Shown: positions 18,791 through 28,572, counted from the first letter of the stretch. The stretch: 64,000 nt of DNA from Atlantibacter hermannii (GCA_900635495.1 LR134136.1:4278001-4342000), one strand, 5' to 3'. The notes: generated by a model from the sequence alone, not told the origin. Numbers and translations are program-made.

Positions 18791-19491
18791 ACACGTTCAA
18801 TCCAGCGCTCCAGCAGTTCCGGCAACATCAGGGAGAGCTCATGGAGCAGTTGAGTGCCCTGGCCAGGTTGATAATGCTGCGGATCGCGGCTGGTAAACAT
18901 CACCACGCCCAGCGCGTCTTCGCCGCCCATTAACGACATTGCCACGGAACCAATCGCTTTAGCGTCAGGCAGCACTATCAGCAATTCCGGCCCGTTTAAT
19001 GGCCCCAGATAGTGGTTTTCGTGACCCAGGCGTTGGATGCGCAGCGGTTCAAATGCCTGACGCGTAAGCGCCAGATGCGTGAAGTCCGACGGCGCGCCGA
19101 TACGCCAGCGATCGGTAAACAGGCGAATAGACGCGCCCGCCAGGCCCATCTCCCGAGCCCACCGGTGCAGCCGGTTCAGCATCTCCTGCAGACTGGGCGC
19201 GGAGGCGAGACGACCTTGCAGCTTTAACAGACGATAAAACAGTCCTTCGTTGGCGCTCGCCTGCTCCATCAGCAGCGTCATATTTTCTTCGAGCTGGTTG
19301 ATATGGTTTCTGGCGCGCGCCATATGCCATTCCACCAGCGACACCGTTCCACGTACCGGATGCGGCACCCGCATTTGCTCAGCAAGCGCGGCGTTACGGA
19401 TAAAGAAATCAGGGTTGCGCAGCAGATATTCGCAGACTGCGCTGTCGTCAATCTCAGTAAGGAGCGCTTGCGGTTCCCCGACTTTACTCAT
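18787..19491 (-). CDS. yigA: DUF484 domain protein
   Basis: A 234-residue orthologue of E. coli YigA, a DUF484 protein of unknown function with a GAF-like fold. An N-terminal segment (VCEYLLRNPDFFIRNAALAEQMRVPH) is followed by a coiled-coil-prone stretch around residues 52-75, then the GAF-like region containing GSVAMSLMGGEDALGVVMF. No catalytic motif is evident. It overlaps dapF upstream and xerC downstream by four bases each, so it is cotranscribed with them. Confidence 0.88.
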   Translation of the reverse strand: MSKVGEPQALLTEIDDSAVCEYLLRNPDFFIRNAALAEQMRVPHPVRGTVSLVEWHMARARNHINQLEENMTLLMEQASANEGLFYRLLKLQGRLASAPSLQEMLNRLHRWAREMGLAGASIRLFTDRWRIGAPSDFTHLALTRQAFEPLRIQRLGHENHYLGPLNGPELLIVLPDAKAIGSVAMSLMGGEDALGVVMFTSRDPQHYQPGQGTQLLHELSLMLPELLERWIERV

Positions 19492-20312
19492 AAATGTATA
19501 AATCCATCGTAGACATGAGCGGCCGGTCCCGTCATATAGAGCGGATGCCCCGGCCCCTTCCAGGCGATATCCAGCAGGCCGCCAGGCAGCTCAACGCGTA
19601 CCTGCTCAGCCAACAATCCCTGACTAATTCCCACCGCCACCGCCGCGCATGCGCCACTGCCGCACGCCTGCGTTTCTCCGGCACCGCGTTCGTAGACGCG
19701 CAGCCGGATATGGGATGGGGTGACGACCTGCATAAAACCAATGTTTGCCCGTTCGGGAAAACGCTCGTGGTTTTCCAGCACCGGCCCCAGTGTTTCCACC
19801 GCAGCGGTTTCAACGCTTTCGACCTGCAATACGCAGTGCGGGTTCCCCATGGAAACCACGCCGCACATTATGGTTTGCTCGGCGGCGCGCATGATATAGG
19901 TCTTTTCCGCCTTGTTGGCGCGAAACGGCACCTGTGACGGCTCAAAATTTGGCTCGCCCATATTCACCCGAACCAGATCGTCCTCATTCACGGTCAGGAC
20001 CATACGTCCGTTAGCGGTGCTGACGCGGATATCACGTTTATTGGTCAGCCCTTTCAGACGTACAAAGCGCGCGAAACAGCGCGCCCCGTTGCCGCACTGG
20101 GAAACCTCGCTGCCATCGGCATTAAAAATGCGGTAATGGAAATCGAGGTCGGGATCGTAAGGCGGCTCTACGACCAACAATTGATCAAAGCCGACGCCAA
20201 GATGACGGTCGGCCAGGCGACGGATTAACTCTGGCGAAAAAAAGACGTTTTGTGTGACCGCGTCGACGACCATAAAGTCATTACCAAGGCCATGCATTTT
20301 GGAAAACTGCAT
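19488..20312 (-). CDS. dapF: Diaminopimelate epimerase
   Basis: Interconverts LL- and meso-diaminopimelate for peptidoglycan and lysine synthesis. The two catalytic cysteines are visible: Cys73 in SQCGNGARCF and Cys217 in QACGSGACAA. The 274 residues match E. coli. It follows yifL by 34 bp and overlaps yigA by four bases. Confidence 0.96.
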   Translation of the reverse strand: MQFSKMHGLGNDFMVVDAVTQNVFFSPELIRRLADRHLGVGFDQLLVVEPPYDPDLDFHYRIFNADGSEVSQCGNGARCFARFVRLKGLTNKRDIRVSTANGRMVLTVNEDDLVRVNMGEPNFEPSQVPFRANKAEKTYIMRAAEQTIMCGVVSMGNPHCVLQVESVETAAVETLGPVLENHERFPERANIGFMQVVTPSHIRLRVYERGAGETQACGSGACAAVAVGISQGLLAEQVRVELPGGLLDIAWKGPGHPLYMTGPAAHVYDGFIHL

Positions 20313-20346
20313 TTTTCACTCCGTAAGCGCGGTGACGAATCGGGGT

Positions 20347-20550
20347 TTAGTAAATCACCTGAGTCGGCTGATCGTTCTGGCCGCGATCGTTACGGTCGGG
20401 CATAGTGGATTGTGTATTATCCTGCACCGGACGCGTCGGCGGCGGCGCTTTTTTATCCGCAGGCGGGAAGTAAAGAGGCCCTTTAAGGCCGCATCCCGTA
20501 AGGCTTGCAAACGCCAGCACAACGGCCAGTGAGCAAAGAATGTTCTTCAT
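20347..20550 (-). CDS. yifL: Small outer-membrane lipoprotein YifL/LptM
   Basis: A 67-residue lipoprotein with a signal peptide ending in the lipobox LTGC, followed by the conserved GLKGPLYFPPADKKAPPPT. In E. coli this protein (renamed LptM) helps oxidative maturation of the LptD barrel in the LPS translocon. The C-terminal half is polar and low in complexity. It is the first gene of the yifL-dapF-yigA-xerC-yigB unit and is divergent from cyaY, with 171 bp between. Confidence 0.92.
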   Translation of the reverse strand: MKNILCSLAVVLAFASLTGCGLKGPLYFPPADKKAPPPTRPVQDNTQSTMPDRNDRGQNDQPTQVIY

Positions 20551-20721
20551 TGTGAATGCCTGTAGTGAATACTTTGCTTTCTATCATCGCAGGAGAAGGC
20601 GCAAAAGCAAGAGTTTGCCGTCGTCAATCTTGCCTTACGGGTAAAACGCGCGTAGCGGCAATGTTTCTATTCAGAAACAGAGCTTTTATACTTTCGCCAT
20701 AACTCACAACAGGAATAAGAC

Positions 20722-21042
20722 ATGAACGACAGTGAATTTCATCGCCTCGCGGATGGTCTGTGGCAGACCATCGAAGAACGTATCGACGATTATGACGGCG
20801 ACTCCGATATCGATTGTGAAATCAACGGCGGCGTACTGACGTTAAGCTTTGAAAACGGCAGCAAAATCATCATCAACCGCCAGGAGCCGCTGCATCAGGT
20901 ATGGCTGGCAACGAAACAGGGCGGTTATCACTTTGAATTACGCGACGACGAATGGGTGTGCGATCGCAGCGCTGAGCCGTTCTGGTCGCTGTTGGAAACG
21001 GCCTGTACGCAGCAAGCGGGAGAAAAGGTCAGCTTTCGCTGA
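20722..21042 (+). CDS. cyaY: Frataxin-like iron-sulfur assembly protein
   Basis: A 106-residue bacterial frataxin that binds iron and regulates IscS-IscU cluster assembly. The acidic first helix is visible (WQTIEERIDDYDGDSDIDCE), then the sheet with VWLATKQGGYHFELRDDEWVCD. The ATG is preceded by AGGAAT. Its stop at 21042 directly abuts the cyaA stop at 21043 on the other strand, with no room for a terminator between. Confidence 0.95.
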   Translation: MNDSEFHRLADGLWQTIEERIDDYDGDSDIDCEINGGVLTLSFENGSKIIINRQEPLHQVWLATKQGGYHFELRDDEWVCDRSAEPFWSLLETACTQQAGEKVSFR

Positions 21043-23589
21043 TTATGACTGATACTGCTGCATCAACGGCGCGGCGTTGTCCGGACGGGGCGACGCCACA
21101 GTTGCAATTGCCTGGCTGCGGTACGGTATAACCTGATTACGCCCGTCAACGTTCACAATCTGGTAGAACTGCGGCAGGTTAAAGTTAATGAAGCTGGAGC
21201 CGTAGGTAAACCGGTCATGGGATGACGAATAGAACCGGCTTACGTCGCGCACCAGCTCTTCAATGCTGCCTTCGCAATGGTGATAAACCTCGGCGCGGTT
21301 GCTTTCATCAAGAATGTAGATGTTAAAGCCGCCATCGTCGCTGGTGTTCTCAAAGAAGAACTGAATAATCCCTTCACTGGCAAAGCCATCCACCACTGAC
21401 GGCAGTTTCACCTGGTTAGTTTCAACCTGTACCGACAAGCCATGCAGCTTGTTGTGGGAAATGGCGCCGTAAAATTCGATGGCGTTTTCCAGTTTCTGTA
21501 CCGATACGTTCACGCGTTCAAAGAACAAGCCCCAGGTTTGGCCTGCTACGCGCAAGGCTTTAAAGCGGCCCGGTTCAAGACGGGTACTGGATAAACGGAA
21601 CTCGATACATTCAGAGACTAACTGCTGCACGCGGGTACGAATCAAACCACGCAAATGCTGGCTGTAACAGAACACCTCAACGCTGTCCGGCGGCGCGGCG
21701 TCCTGATGCATTTTGCCGAGAATAGTTTTCAGCGCCTCGATCATGGCCTGTTCGCCGTTGAAATGCAGCGTGCGCACCTCATTCCACGAGTTGCGATACA
21801 ACAGGTCGATACTGCCGATCAGGCATTTCTGCTCTTCACCGAAGCTCAGGACATCCAGCTTTCTGAAGTCGAAATGGACAACCTGATTGCGGAACGCGGC
21901 CGTCGGGTCGTACTCGAGGTTGACGATAATCGCCAGATGACGAATTTCGCACGGACTGTAGAGCGCTTTCGGCGTCGGTGCCGGCAAGCGCAGCGGGAAG
22001 TGATGCGACACGTCCGCCACCATTTCCTGCAGTTTCGCCAGATCGCAAATTCCGTTGCCCTTAATAAACAGGCGGGTGCGCGAGGTGAGCAGGCCGTTAA
22101 ACCAGGCCCAGGCCACCAGCTTATTAAGATAACGGTTATATTCCAGCGGTTGATGGCTGATGATCGATTCCATGTTCGGGGCGCGGTTGTACAAATACCA
22201 GCCGCTACGGTTGGCACGGCCCTGCGGCACATGGATAAAGGTTAATGTTGGCTCAGAGAGATCCGGGGAAATTTGCGGGTTCACCAGCGTCACTTTGCCC
22301 GGCAGCGCTTCGAATGCCGCATACAGTTTACGGGTCAGAACGCCAATATCCTGCGGACTGGCGGAAACGCTCAAATTATTGCGGCGCGCAAAGCGGATCA
22401 GATTTCGATAGCTTTGCATCATGGCGTCGAGCAGTTCGTTATGCGCTTCGCGCACCTGGTCGATTTTCCAGTTAGCGCGATTATCAAGCATGGTTAAACG
22501 CGCCTCGTCCCAACCCCAGGCTTTTACCATCTGGCTGATCACTTCACGCCGCCAGCCGACGCAGGCGCGTTCGCGGGACAACTTCTCACACACTTTCAGG
22601 TAGAAGCAGCGACGCACCAAATCCAGGCGTGCGGTATCCTCAATCTGCTCCAGATATTCCGTCACGCGCTCCAGCATCATGCAGTACGAATCAAGCCCGT
22701 AAGAGACGATTTCACCATCGTGCAGACGCTGTTTAATGTCTTTCGCCAGCAGGCGCTGATTCGGGTATTCCCAGGAGTACGCTTCCAGCAGCAGCGTTTT
22801 CAACACCGCTTTGTACGGTGAATCAATACTTTTATAGAGCTGCCACAGGCTGGCGCCGAAGTACTCTTCCGCTGACAGCGAGCTCAGGCCGCCTAAATCG
22901 AGCCATTCGTTAGGGGTTAACACGCCCTGCGCGTACAGCGTCATCACGTAATCGTCGTAATGCTCTTCTTCTTCGCACGGCACCATATTCCAGAGAATAC
23001 GTTTCCCGGCCAGACGCACGGCGGTGCGATAGAACTCATCCAGCAGCAAAATATGTTGGGTCGAACCGCAGTCTTCTCCACCAAGGCTGCCGCTTTCATT
23101 ATGACGGAAGCGGTTTTCGTCGATCAGGAAGAAGCTCACTTCAACGCCCAGCGACGCGGCCCAGCTTTCCAGCAGGCTGCATTTACGCTGTAACAATTGG
23201 CGTTCATCATTATCAAGCCAGGACTGATGGCAAACCCAGATATCCAGGTCCGAAGAACAGCTTTGACCCACGGAAGAGGTGCTGCCCATCGTGTAAACAC
23301 CGGTAATGGGTAATTCGCCCTGAGGCGTTTCACGCGGGATCATTCCGCGCTTCAGCTCAAGCTCGTTAAGGTAATGGCGTTGGGTTTCATCAGGCGTGTA
23401 AAGGCAGATGCCACGGGGAACGTTACCATCAAGGTAACCCGGCATCAGCGGGTGGTGATAATGCAGTAATGTCGGCAGCAGACTGTAGACCTGTTGGAAA
23501 GCAGGCCCCATGGCAGCAAGAGCGCGATCCACGCGCAATTGATTAATGGCATCCAGTCTCTGTTTTAAGGTCTCAATATAGAGGTACAA
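21043..23589 (-). CDS. cyaA: Class I adenylate cyclase
   Basis: Makes cyclic AMP; its C-terminal half mediates glucose-PTS control. The 848 residues equal the E. coli length. The catalytic region contains GSTSSVGQSCSSDLDIWVCH, the nucleotidyltransferase-like GS...DxD motif of class I cyclases. The start is a TTG at 23589 (TTG TAC CTC TAT), the same inefficient start that limits cyaA translation in E. coli. A CRP-like site lies upstream, as expected for feedback repression. It is divergent from hemC. No frameshift is seen over 2.5 kb. Confidence 0.96.
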   Translation of the reverse strand: MYLYIETLKQRLDAINQLRVDRALAAMGPAFQQVYSLLPTLLHYHHPLMPGYLDGNVPRGICLYTPDETQRHYLNELELKRGMIPRETPQGELPITGVYTMGSTSSVGQSCSSDLDIWVCHQSWLDNDERQLLQRKCSLLESWAASLGVEVSFFLIDENRFRHNESGSLGGEDCGSTQHILLLDEFYRTAVRLAGKRILWNMVPCEEEEHYDDYVMTLYAQGVLTPNEWLDLGGLSSLSAEEYFGASLWQLYKSIDSPYKAVLKTLLLEAYSWEYPNQRLLAKDIKQRLHDGEIVSYGLDSYCMMLERVTEYLEQIEDTARLDLVRRCFYLKVCEKLSRERACVGWRREVISQMVKAWGWDEARLTMLDNRANWKIDQVREAHNELLDAMMQSYRNLIRFARRNNLSVSASPQDIGVLTRKLYAAFEALPGKVTLVNPQISPDLSEPTLTFIHVPQGRANRSGWYLYNRAPNMESIISHQPLEYNRYLNKLVAWAWFNGLLTSRTRLFIKGNGICDLAKLQEMVADVSHHFPLRLPAPTPKALYSPCEIRHLAIIVNLEYDPTAAFRNQVVHFDFRKLDVLSFGEEQKCLIGSIDLLYRNSWNEVRTLHFNGEQAMIEALKTILGKMHQDAAPPDSVEVFCYSQHLRGLIRTRVQQLVSECIEFRLSSTRLEPGRFKALRVAGQTWGLFFERVNVSVQKLENAIEFYGAISHNKLHGLSVQVETNQVKLPSVVDGFASEGIIQFFFENTSDDGGFNIYILDESNRAEVYHHCEGSIEELVRDVSRFYSSSHDRFTYGSSFINFNLPQFYQIVNVDGRNQVIPYRSQAIATVASPRPDNAAPLMQQYQS

Positions 23590-23680
23590 GACATATCGCC
23601 TGATGATTGCACAATTACGAAAACTGCCGCGTTTATCGCCTTTTGGGTTTTGCCCGTACAGGCTAACAATCGGCTTAAAA

Positions 23681-23696
23681 CGTGATCAATTTAACA
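23681..23696 (-). promoter_or_regulatory. CRP-like site upstream of cyaA
   Basis: TGTTA-N6-TCACG on the minus strand, 92-107 bp upstream of the cyaA start. It corresponds in sequence and place to the CRP site that represses the main cyaA promoter in E. coli. Confidence 0.7.
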
Positions 23697-23871
23697 CCTT
23701 GCGGGTTGACCGTAAAGGAAGTTGCGCTACATATCCATTGTAGCATTGAAAGCCCGCGGCAAAGTATTAGAACAAGACCTATATCCCCCTTTCCTGCTAA
23801 AACCCGTTAAAACTGACACTGTTCTGGTTACAATGTTAGGATGGTAAATGGACGAATTAACGGTAACAAGC

Positions 23872-24814
23872 ATGTTAGACAATGTACTCAGAATCGCCAC
23901 TCGACAAAGCCCGCTCGCACTCTGGCAAGCACACTATGTCAAAAACCGTCTGGAAGCTTTTCATCCAGGCTTAACGGTTGAACTGGTGCCAATGGTAACG
24001 AAAGGCGACATCATCCTCGATACCCCGCTGGCGAAAGTGGGCGGCAAAGGATTATTCGTTAAAGAACTTGAACTGGCATTGCTTGAAGGCCGTGCTGATA
24101 TCGCCGTGCATTCCATGAAAGATGTCCCGGTAGAATTCCCTGAAGGCCTCGGCCTGGTGACGATTTGCGAGCGTGAAGATCCCCGCGACGCGTTTGTTTC
24201 TAACCGGTTCGCCAGCCTCGACGATATGCCCGCTGGCAGCATTGTCGGCACCTCCAGTTTACGTCGTCAGTGCCAGATCGCCGAACGCCGCCCGGACCTG
24301 GTAATCCGTTCGCTGCGCGGCAACGTCGGCACCCGCCTGAGCAAGCTGGATAATGGCGAGTATGACGCGATTATTCTCGCCGTCGCCGGGTTGAAGCGCC
24401 TGAATCTGGAGGCGCGTATCGGTTACGCCCTTCCTGCTGAAGTCTCTCTTCCGGCCGTAGGCCAGGGCGCCGTCGGCATTGAGTGCCGTCTTGATGATGC
24501 GCGCACCCGTGAATTACTGGCACCGCTGAATCATGCTGAAACCGCGATTCGCGTCAGCGCCGAGCGCGCCATGAATACGCGCCTTGAAGGCGGCTGCCAG
24601 GTGCCGATCGGCAGCTATGCGGAGTACGAGGATGGCGAAATTTGGCTGCGCGCATTAGTTGGCGCACCGGACGGATCGCAGGTGGTCCGCGGCGAGCGAC
24701 GCGGCCTGGCCGAAGAGGCTGAAAAAACTCGGCGTCTCACTGGCGGAAGAGCTGCTGGAAAACGGGGCGCGCGCCATTCTGGCTGAAGTGTATAACGGAG
24801 ACGCGCCGGCATGA
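23872..24814 (+). CDS. hemC: Porphobilinogen deaminase (one frameshift)
   Basis: Polymerises four porphobilinogen units to hydroxymethylbilane. The dipyrromethane cofactor cysteine is in LEGGCQVPIG, and the substrate-contact stretch GTSSLRRQCQ is present. I chose the ATG at 23872 (MLDNVLRIATRQSP), which gives 313 residues as in E. coli. An upstream in-frame ATG at 23848 has a better ribosome site (AGGA) and would add eight residues. The frame is lost in a six-A run (24722-24727). Removing one A gives LGVSLAEELLENGARAILAE, and the gene then ends in ATGA overlapping hemD, as in relatives. Confidence 0.92.
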
Positions 24815-25548
24815 ATATCCTGGTGACCCGCCCCTCCCCCGCAGGAGAAGAACTGGTAAGCCGCTTGCGCGCGCAGGGAAAGGTCGCCTGGAGTTTACCG
24901 CTCATTGAGTTTTCTCCAGGACGGGAGCTGTCGGCACTGCCGGAATTACTGGCATCGTTATCCCCTGACGATCTTCTGTTCGCCCTTTCTCAACACGCCG
25001 TTTCGTATGCAGCGGCGACATTGCGCCAACAGCATATTGCGTGGCCGCAGGTTCAGGCTTTTGCCATTGGACGAACCACCGCCCTTGCGCTGCATACCGC
25101 CAGTGGCTTAGCGGTTAATTACCCGCGTGACCGGGAAATCAGCGAAGTATTGCTACAATTACCAGAATTACAAAACGTTGCGGGCAAGCATGCCGTGATT
25201 CTGCGCGGTAACGGCGGACGTGAATTGATCGGCGAAACGCTGGCGAAACGCGGTGTAAGCGTAACGTTTTGTGAATGTTATCAACGCACCGATAAATTTT
25301 ACGATGGAAAGGACGAAGCGTACCGCTGGCAGCAGCGTGGCGTGGACACGCTGGTCGTCACCAGCGGAGAAATGCTCAAGCGCCTGTTTACGCTTATCCC
25401 GCCCTGGTATCAAACAAACTGGTTACTTCACTGTCGACTCATTGTCGTCAGCGAACGTTTGGCGACCCTCGCCCGGGAACTGGGCTGGCAGGACATTACC
25501 GTCGCCGATAATGCCGACAACGATGCGCTACTGCGCGTGTTGCAATAA
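24811..25548 (+). CDS. hemD: Uroporphyrinogen-III synthase
   Basis: Cyclises hydroxymethylbilane with inversion of ring D to give uroporphyrinogen III. The 245 residues are close to the E. coli 246. The two-lobe fold is recognisable from MNILVTRPSPAGEELVSRL at the N-terminus and VVTSGEMLKRLF in the second half. The start overlaps the corrected hemC stop by four bases, indicating translational coupling. hemX follows after 21 bp. Confidence 0.93.
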   Translation: MNILVTRPSPAGEELVSRLRAQGKVAWSLPLIEFSPGRELSALPELLASLSPDDLLFALSQHAVSYAAATLRQQHIAWPQVQAFAIGRTTALALHTASGLAVNYPRDREISEVLLQLPELQNVAGKHAVILRGNGGRELIGETLAKRGVSVTFCECYQRTDKFYDGKDEAYRWQQRGVDTLVVTSGEMLKRLFTLIPPWYQTNWLLHCRLIVVSERLATLARELGWQDITVADNADNDALLRVLQ

Positions 25549-25569
25549 CTCTCATAATGGGAAGCCATA

Positions 25570-26778
25570 ATGACGGAACAACAGAACGCCTCTACTGTGC
25601 CTGAAGAAAACAGGGATTCGGTGGAAATTACTTCTCCCCCGCAAAAACCCGAGAAGAAAGATCGCAAAATCAATACCGCGCTGGCGTTAAGCGCCGTGGC
25701 TATCGCCATTGCGCTGGCTGCAGGCATTGGGCTTTATAACTGGGGAAAACATCAGTCCGCCACGCAAAGCGCCACGCTGGAGGCGCTGGAAGGCCAACTG
25801 ACCGCGCTGCAACAGCAGCAGCAAACCCAGAAGACCGATTTAGAAAACATTATCAAGCAGCAGGGTGGCGCACTGGATGCGGCCAAACGCGAGCAGGAAA
25901 ACCTGACGCGCCAGCTTGATGAAGTTCAGCAAAAGGTCGCCACAATTTCCGGGACCGACGCCAAAACCTGGCTGTTGGCCCAGTCTGATTTCCTGGTGAA
26001 GCTCGCCGGTCGCAAATTGTGGAGCGATCAGGACGTGACGACCGCCGCCGCGCTGCTTAAAAGCGCCGACGCCAGCCTTGCGGATATGAACGATCCGAGC
26101 CTGATTGCCGCGCGTCGCGCCATCACTGAAGATATCGCCAGCCTGTCGGCGGTCTCTCAGGTCGATTATGACGGTATTATTCTGAAGCTGAATCAGCTTT
26201 CAAATCAGGTGGATAATCTGCGCCTGGCGGATAACGACAATGATTCCGCGCCCATGGACAGCGATGACACTGAGCTTTCCAGTACCCTCTCGGAATGGCG
26301 TCAAAATCTGGTGAAAAGCTGGCATAGCTTTATGGACAGCTTTATCACTATCCGCCGTCGCGACGATACCGCGGTGCCGCTATTGGCGCCAAACCAGGAT
26401 ATTTATTTGCGCGAGAACATTCGTTCCCGGCTGTTAGTGGCCGCGCAGGCGGTGCCCCGTCACCAGAATGAAACCTACAAACAATCGCTGGATAACGTTT
26501 CTACGTGGGTGCGCGCTTACTACGACACCGAAGACGCCGCGACCAAAAGCTTCCTGGAAACGCTGGATGCGCTAAGCCAGCAAAACATCACCATGGACGT
26601 GCCGGAAACGTTACAAAGCCAGCCGATCCTGGAAAAACTGATGCAAACACGGGTGCGTAACTTACTGGCGCAGCCCGCCGCTGCGTCGCCAGAGGCGGCT
26701 GCTACCGCGCCTGCCGAGGCCGCCCCCACGCCAGCTGAAGCGCCTGCGGCGTCTGAACCGGCTCAGGGAGAACAGTAA
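25570..26778 (+). CDS. hemX: HemX, inner-membrane protein of the hemCDXY operon
   Basis: A 402-residue protein with a polar N-terminus, one membrane helix at about residues 36-57, then a Gln-rich coiled coil (about 66-130) and a large presumed periplasmic domain. It ends in an Ala/Pro/Glu-rich tail (about residues 375-402). It was once annotated as a uroporphyrinogen-III methyltransferase, but it has no SAM-binding motif that I can see and its function is not settled. Its stop overlaps the hemY start by one base. Confidence 0.9.
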   Translation: MTEQQNASTVPEENRDSVEITSPPQKPEKKDRKINTALALSAVAIAIALAAGIGLYNWGKHQSATQSATLEALEGQLTALQQQQQTQKTDLENIIKQQGGALDAAKREQENLTRQLDEVQQKVATISGTDAKTWLLAQSDFLVKLAGRKLWSDQDVTTAAALLKSADASLADMNDPSLIAARRAITEDIASLSAVSQVDYDGIILKLNQLSNQVDNLRLADNDNDSAPMDSDDTELSSTLSEWRQNLVKSWHSFMDSFITIRRRDDTAVPLLAPNQDIYLRENIRSRLLVAAQAVPRHQNETYKQSLDNVSTWVRAYYDTEDAATKSFLETLDALSQQNITMDVPETLQSQPILEKLMQTRVRNLLAQPAAASPEAAATAPAEAAPTPAEAPAASEPAQGEQ

Positions 26779-27989
26779 TGGTTAAAGTCCTGTTGCTATT
26801 TCTGCTGTTAATGGCCGGGATCGTCGTCGGCCCGATGATCGCCGGTCATCAGGGGTATGTGCTGATCCAGACCGACAACTGGAACATCGAGACCAGTGTC
26901 ACCGGGTTAACGATCATCTTGATCCTCGCGCTGGTGGTGCTGTTCGCGATCGAGTGGATCCTGCGTCGTTTATTCCGTACCGGCGCACGTACACGCGGTT
27001 GGTTTATGGGCCGCAAGCGCAACCGCGCTCGTAAACAGACCAGCCAGGCGTTATTGAAACTGGCGGAAGGCGATTATCAGCAGGTCGAAAAGCTGATGTC
27101 GAAAAACGCCGATCATGCGGAACAGCCGGTGGTGAACTATCTGCTGGCGGCAGAAGCAGCCCAGCAGCGTGGCGATGAAATCCGCGCCAACCAGCACCTG
27201 GAACGTGCAGCGGAGCTGGCTGATAACGATCAAATCCCCGTGGAAATCACCCGCGTACGTCTGCAGCTGGCACGCAATGAAAACCATGCGGCACGTCATG
27301 GGGTTGACCGGTTGCTGGAAGTGACGCCGCGTCATCCGGAAGTGCTGCGTCTCGCCGAGCAGGCGTATATCCGCACCGGTGCCTGGAGTTCGCTGTTGGA
27401 TATTCTGCCTTCCATGCAAAAAGCGCAGGTGGGCGACGACGCGCACCGCGATGCGTTACAGCAGCAGGCCTGGATTGGTTTGATGGATCAGGCTCGCGCC
27501 GAACAGGGCAGCGATGGTCTGAAAGCCTGGTGGCATAATCAAAGCCGTAAAACGCGCCATCAAACTGCGCTCCAGGTTGCCATGGCGGAGCATCTTATTG
27601 AATGCGATGATCACGATACCGCGCAGGCTATTATTCTGGATGGCCTGAAACGTCAGTACGATGAGCGCCTGGTGATGCTGATGCCACGCCTGAAAACCGG
27701 TAATCCGGAACAGCTTGAAAAAGCACTGCGCCAGCAAATTAAAACGCAGGGGAACCGACCGCTGTTATGGAGCACGCTGGGCCAGCTGTTAATGAAACAT
27801 GGCGAATGGCAGGAAGCGAGCGTTGCGTTTCGCGCGGCGATCAAACAGCGTCCGGATGCGTTTGATTACGCCTGGCTGGCTGATGTGCTGGATCGATTGC
27901 ATCAACCTGAAGAAGCCGCGACGATGCGCCGTGACGGCCTGTTGCTCACACTTCAGAACAACGCGTTGCCAAACACGCCGCCGCAATAA
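26778..27989 (+). CDS. hemY: HemY, TPR-containing inner-membrane protein
   Basis: A 403-residue protein with two N-terminal membrane helices (about residues 3-22 and 43-63), a basic stretch, and then helical repeats of the tetratricopeptide type through the rest. It is the enterobacterial HemY and is unrelated to the protoporphyrinogen oxidase of the same name in Bacillus. Its exact role in late haem synthesis is unclear. It is the last gene of hemCDXY and is followed by a strong terminator. Confidence 0.9.
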   Translation: MVKVLLLFLLLMAGIVVGPMIAGHQGYVLIQTDNWNIETSVTGLTIILILALVVLFAIEWILRRLFRTGARTRGWFMGRKRNRARKQTSQALLKLAEGDYQQVEKLMSKNADHAEQPVVNYLLAAEAAQQRGDEIRANQHLERAAELADNDQIPVEITRVRLQLARNENHAARHGVDRLLEVTPRHPEVLRLAEQAYIRTGAWSSLLDILPSMQKAQVGDDAHRDALQQQAWIGLMDQARAEQGSDGLKAWWHNQSRKTRHQTALQVAMAEHLIECDDHDTAQAIILDGLKRQYDERLVMLMPRLKTGNPEQLEKALRQQIKTQGNRPLLWSTLGQLLMKHGEWQEASVAFRAAIKQRPDAFDYAWLADVLDRLHQPEEAATMRRDGLLLTLQNNALPNTPPQ

Positions 27990-28014
27990 CTTCTCCGCTG
28001 CAATAACCTCTCTG

Positions 28015-28046
28015 TCGCCTTCTCATACGGGAAGGCGATTTTTTTT
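28015..28046 (+). terminator. Terminator of hemCDXY
   Basis: TCGCCTTC and GAAGGCGA form an 8-bp stem with an 8-nt loop, followed by eight T on the plus strand. Confidence 0.9.
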
Positions 28047-28075
28047 GCTATTCAGTCTTGCTACAAAACGCAGAT

Positions 28076-28273
28076 AAAAAAACACCTGCCATAAGGCAGG
28101 TGTTAAAGAGGTCTGTGACAACAAATAGGTGCTTCACTCAACGTTATGTCCATGGTGTTTGATGAGGCGTTAGCGACATCTCTCGGTGGACGATAAGCAC
28201 CGGTAAACGGCTCTGCATCATTCCTGGGTTTATGAGGCCTTTGGCGAACATAAGAGATGGAATGAGCATCTAC
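28076..28273 (-). ncRNA. glmZ: Small regulatory RNA GlmZ
   Basis: The minus strand from 28273 reads GTAGATGCTCATTCCATCTC and continues with the segments known from E. coli GlmZ, including CGGTGCTTATCGTCCAC, ACGTTGAGTGAAGCACC, and the TTGTTGTCA pairing region. It ends in a 10-bp terminator stem (28081-28104, ATAA-type loop) followed by seven U. Length is about 198 nt against 207 in E. coli. GlmZ activates glmS translation with Hfq and is cleaved through RapZ when glucosamine-6-phosphate is abundant. It lies convergent to hemY, its usual place. Confidence 0.93.
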
Positions 28274-28285
28274 ATGCATATTATT

Positions 28286-28300
28286 GCACAAAGCGTGCCA
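28286..28300 (-). promoter_or_regulatory. Sigma-54 promoter of glmZ
   Basis: TGGCACGCTTTGTGC on the minus strand has the -24 GG and -12 GC elements with 10 bp between, and ends 12 bp before the GlmZ 5' end. Many Enterobacteriaceae transcribe glmZ from a sigma-54 promoter under the GlrK/GlrR (QseE/QseF) system. Confidence 0.85.
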
Positions 28301-28405
28301 GGCACGCACAAGTAAATAATCTGAAAACATTCACGGTAATTCAGCCAGTTACCGGGGTGAAATCACCTCTTGCAGCATAAGAATGTGATCTGAAGGCGGT
28401 TTTAC

Positions 28406-28518
28406 TGTCGCTAACAGACGACTATTTTGAAGCGCAATAATTTTTATCTTTTCTTTCAATACTTTATGTGTCGCAAATAAGCGACGTCGCCTGCAGCGGC
28501 TGTTGTTAACCGGCGACA
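28406..28518 (-). promoter_or_regulatory. Three GlrR-like activator sites upstream of glmZ
   Basis: The pattern TGTC-N10-GACA, reported for GlrR, is met closely three times: TGTC-N10-GACT at 28406-28423, TGTC-N10-GACG at 28469-28486, and TGTT-N10-GACA at 28501-28518. They lie about 130-245 bp upstream of the start site, a normal distance for a sigma-54 activator. Each has at most one mismatch. Confidence 0.6.
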
Positions 28519-28572
28519 TGCGTCTGTCAGGGATAAGTAAAGGGAATAGTAGAGAGGGGAATGTCAGAAAAG

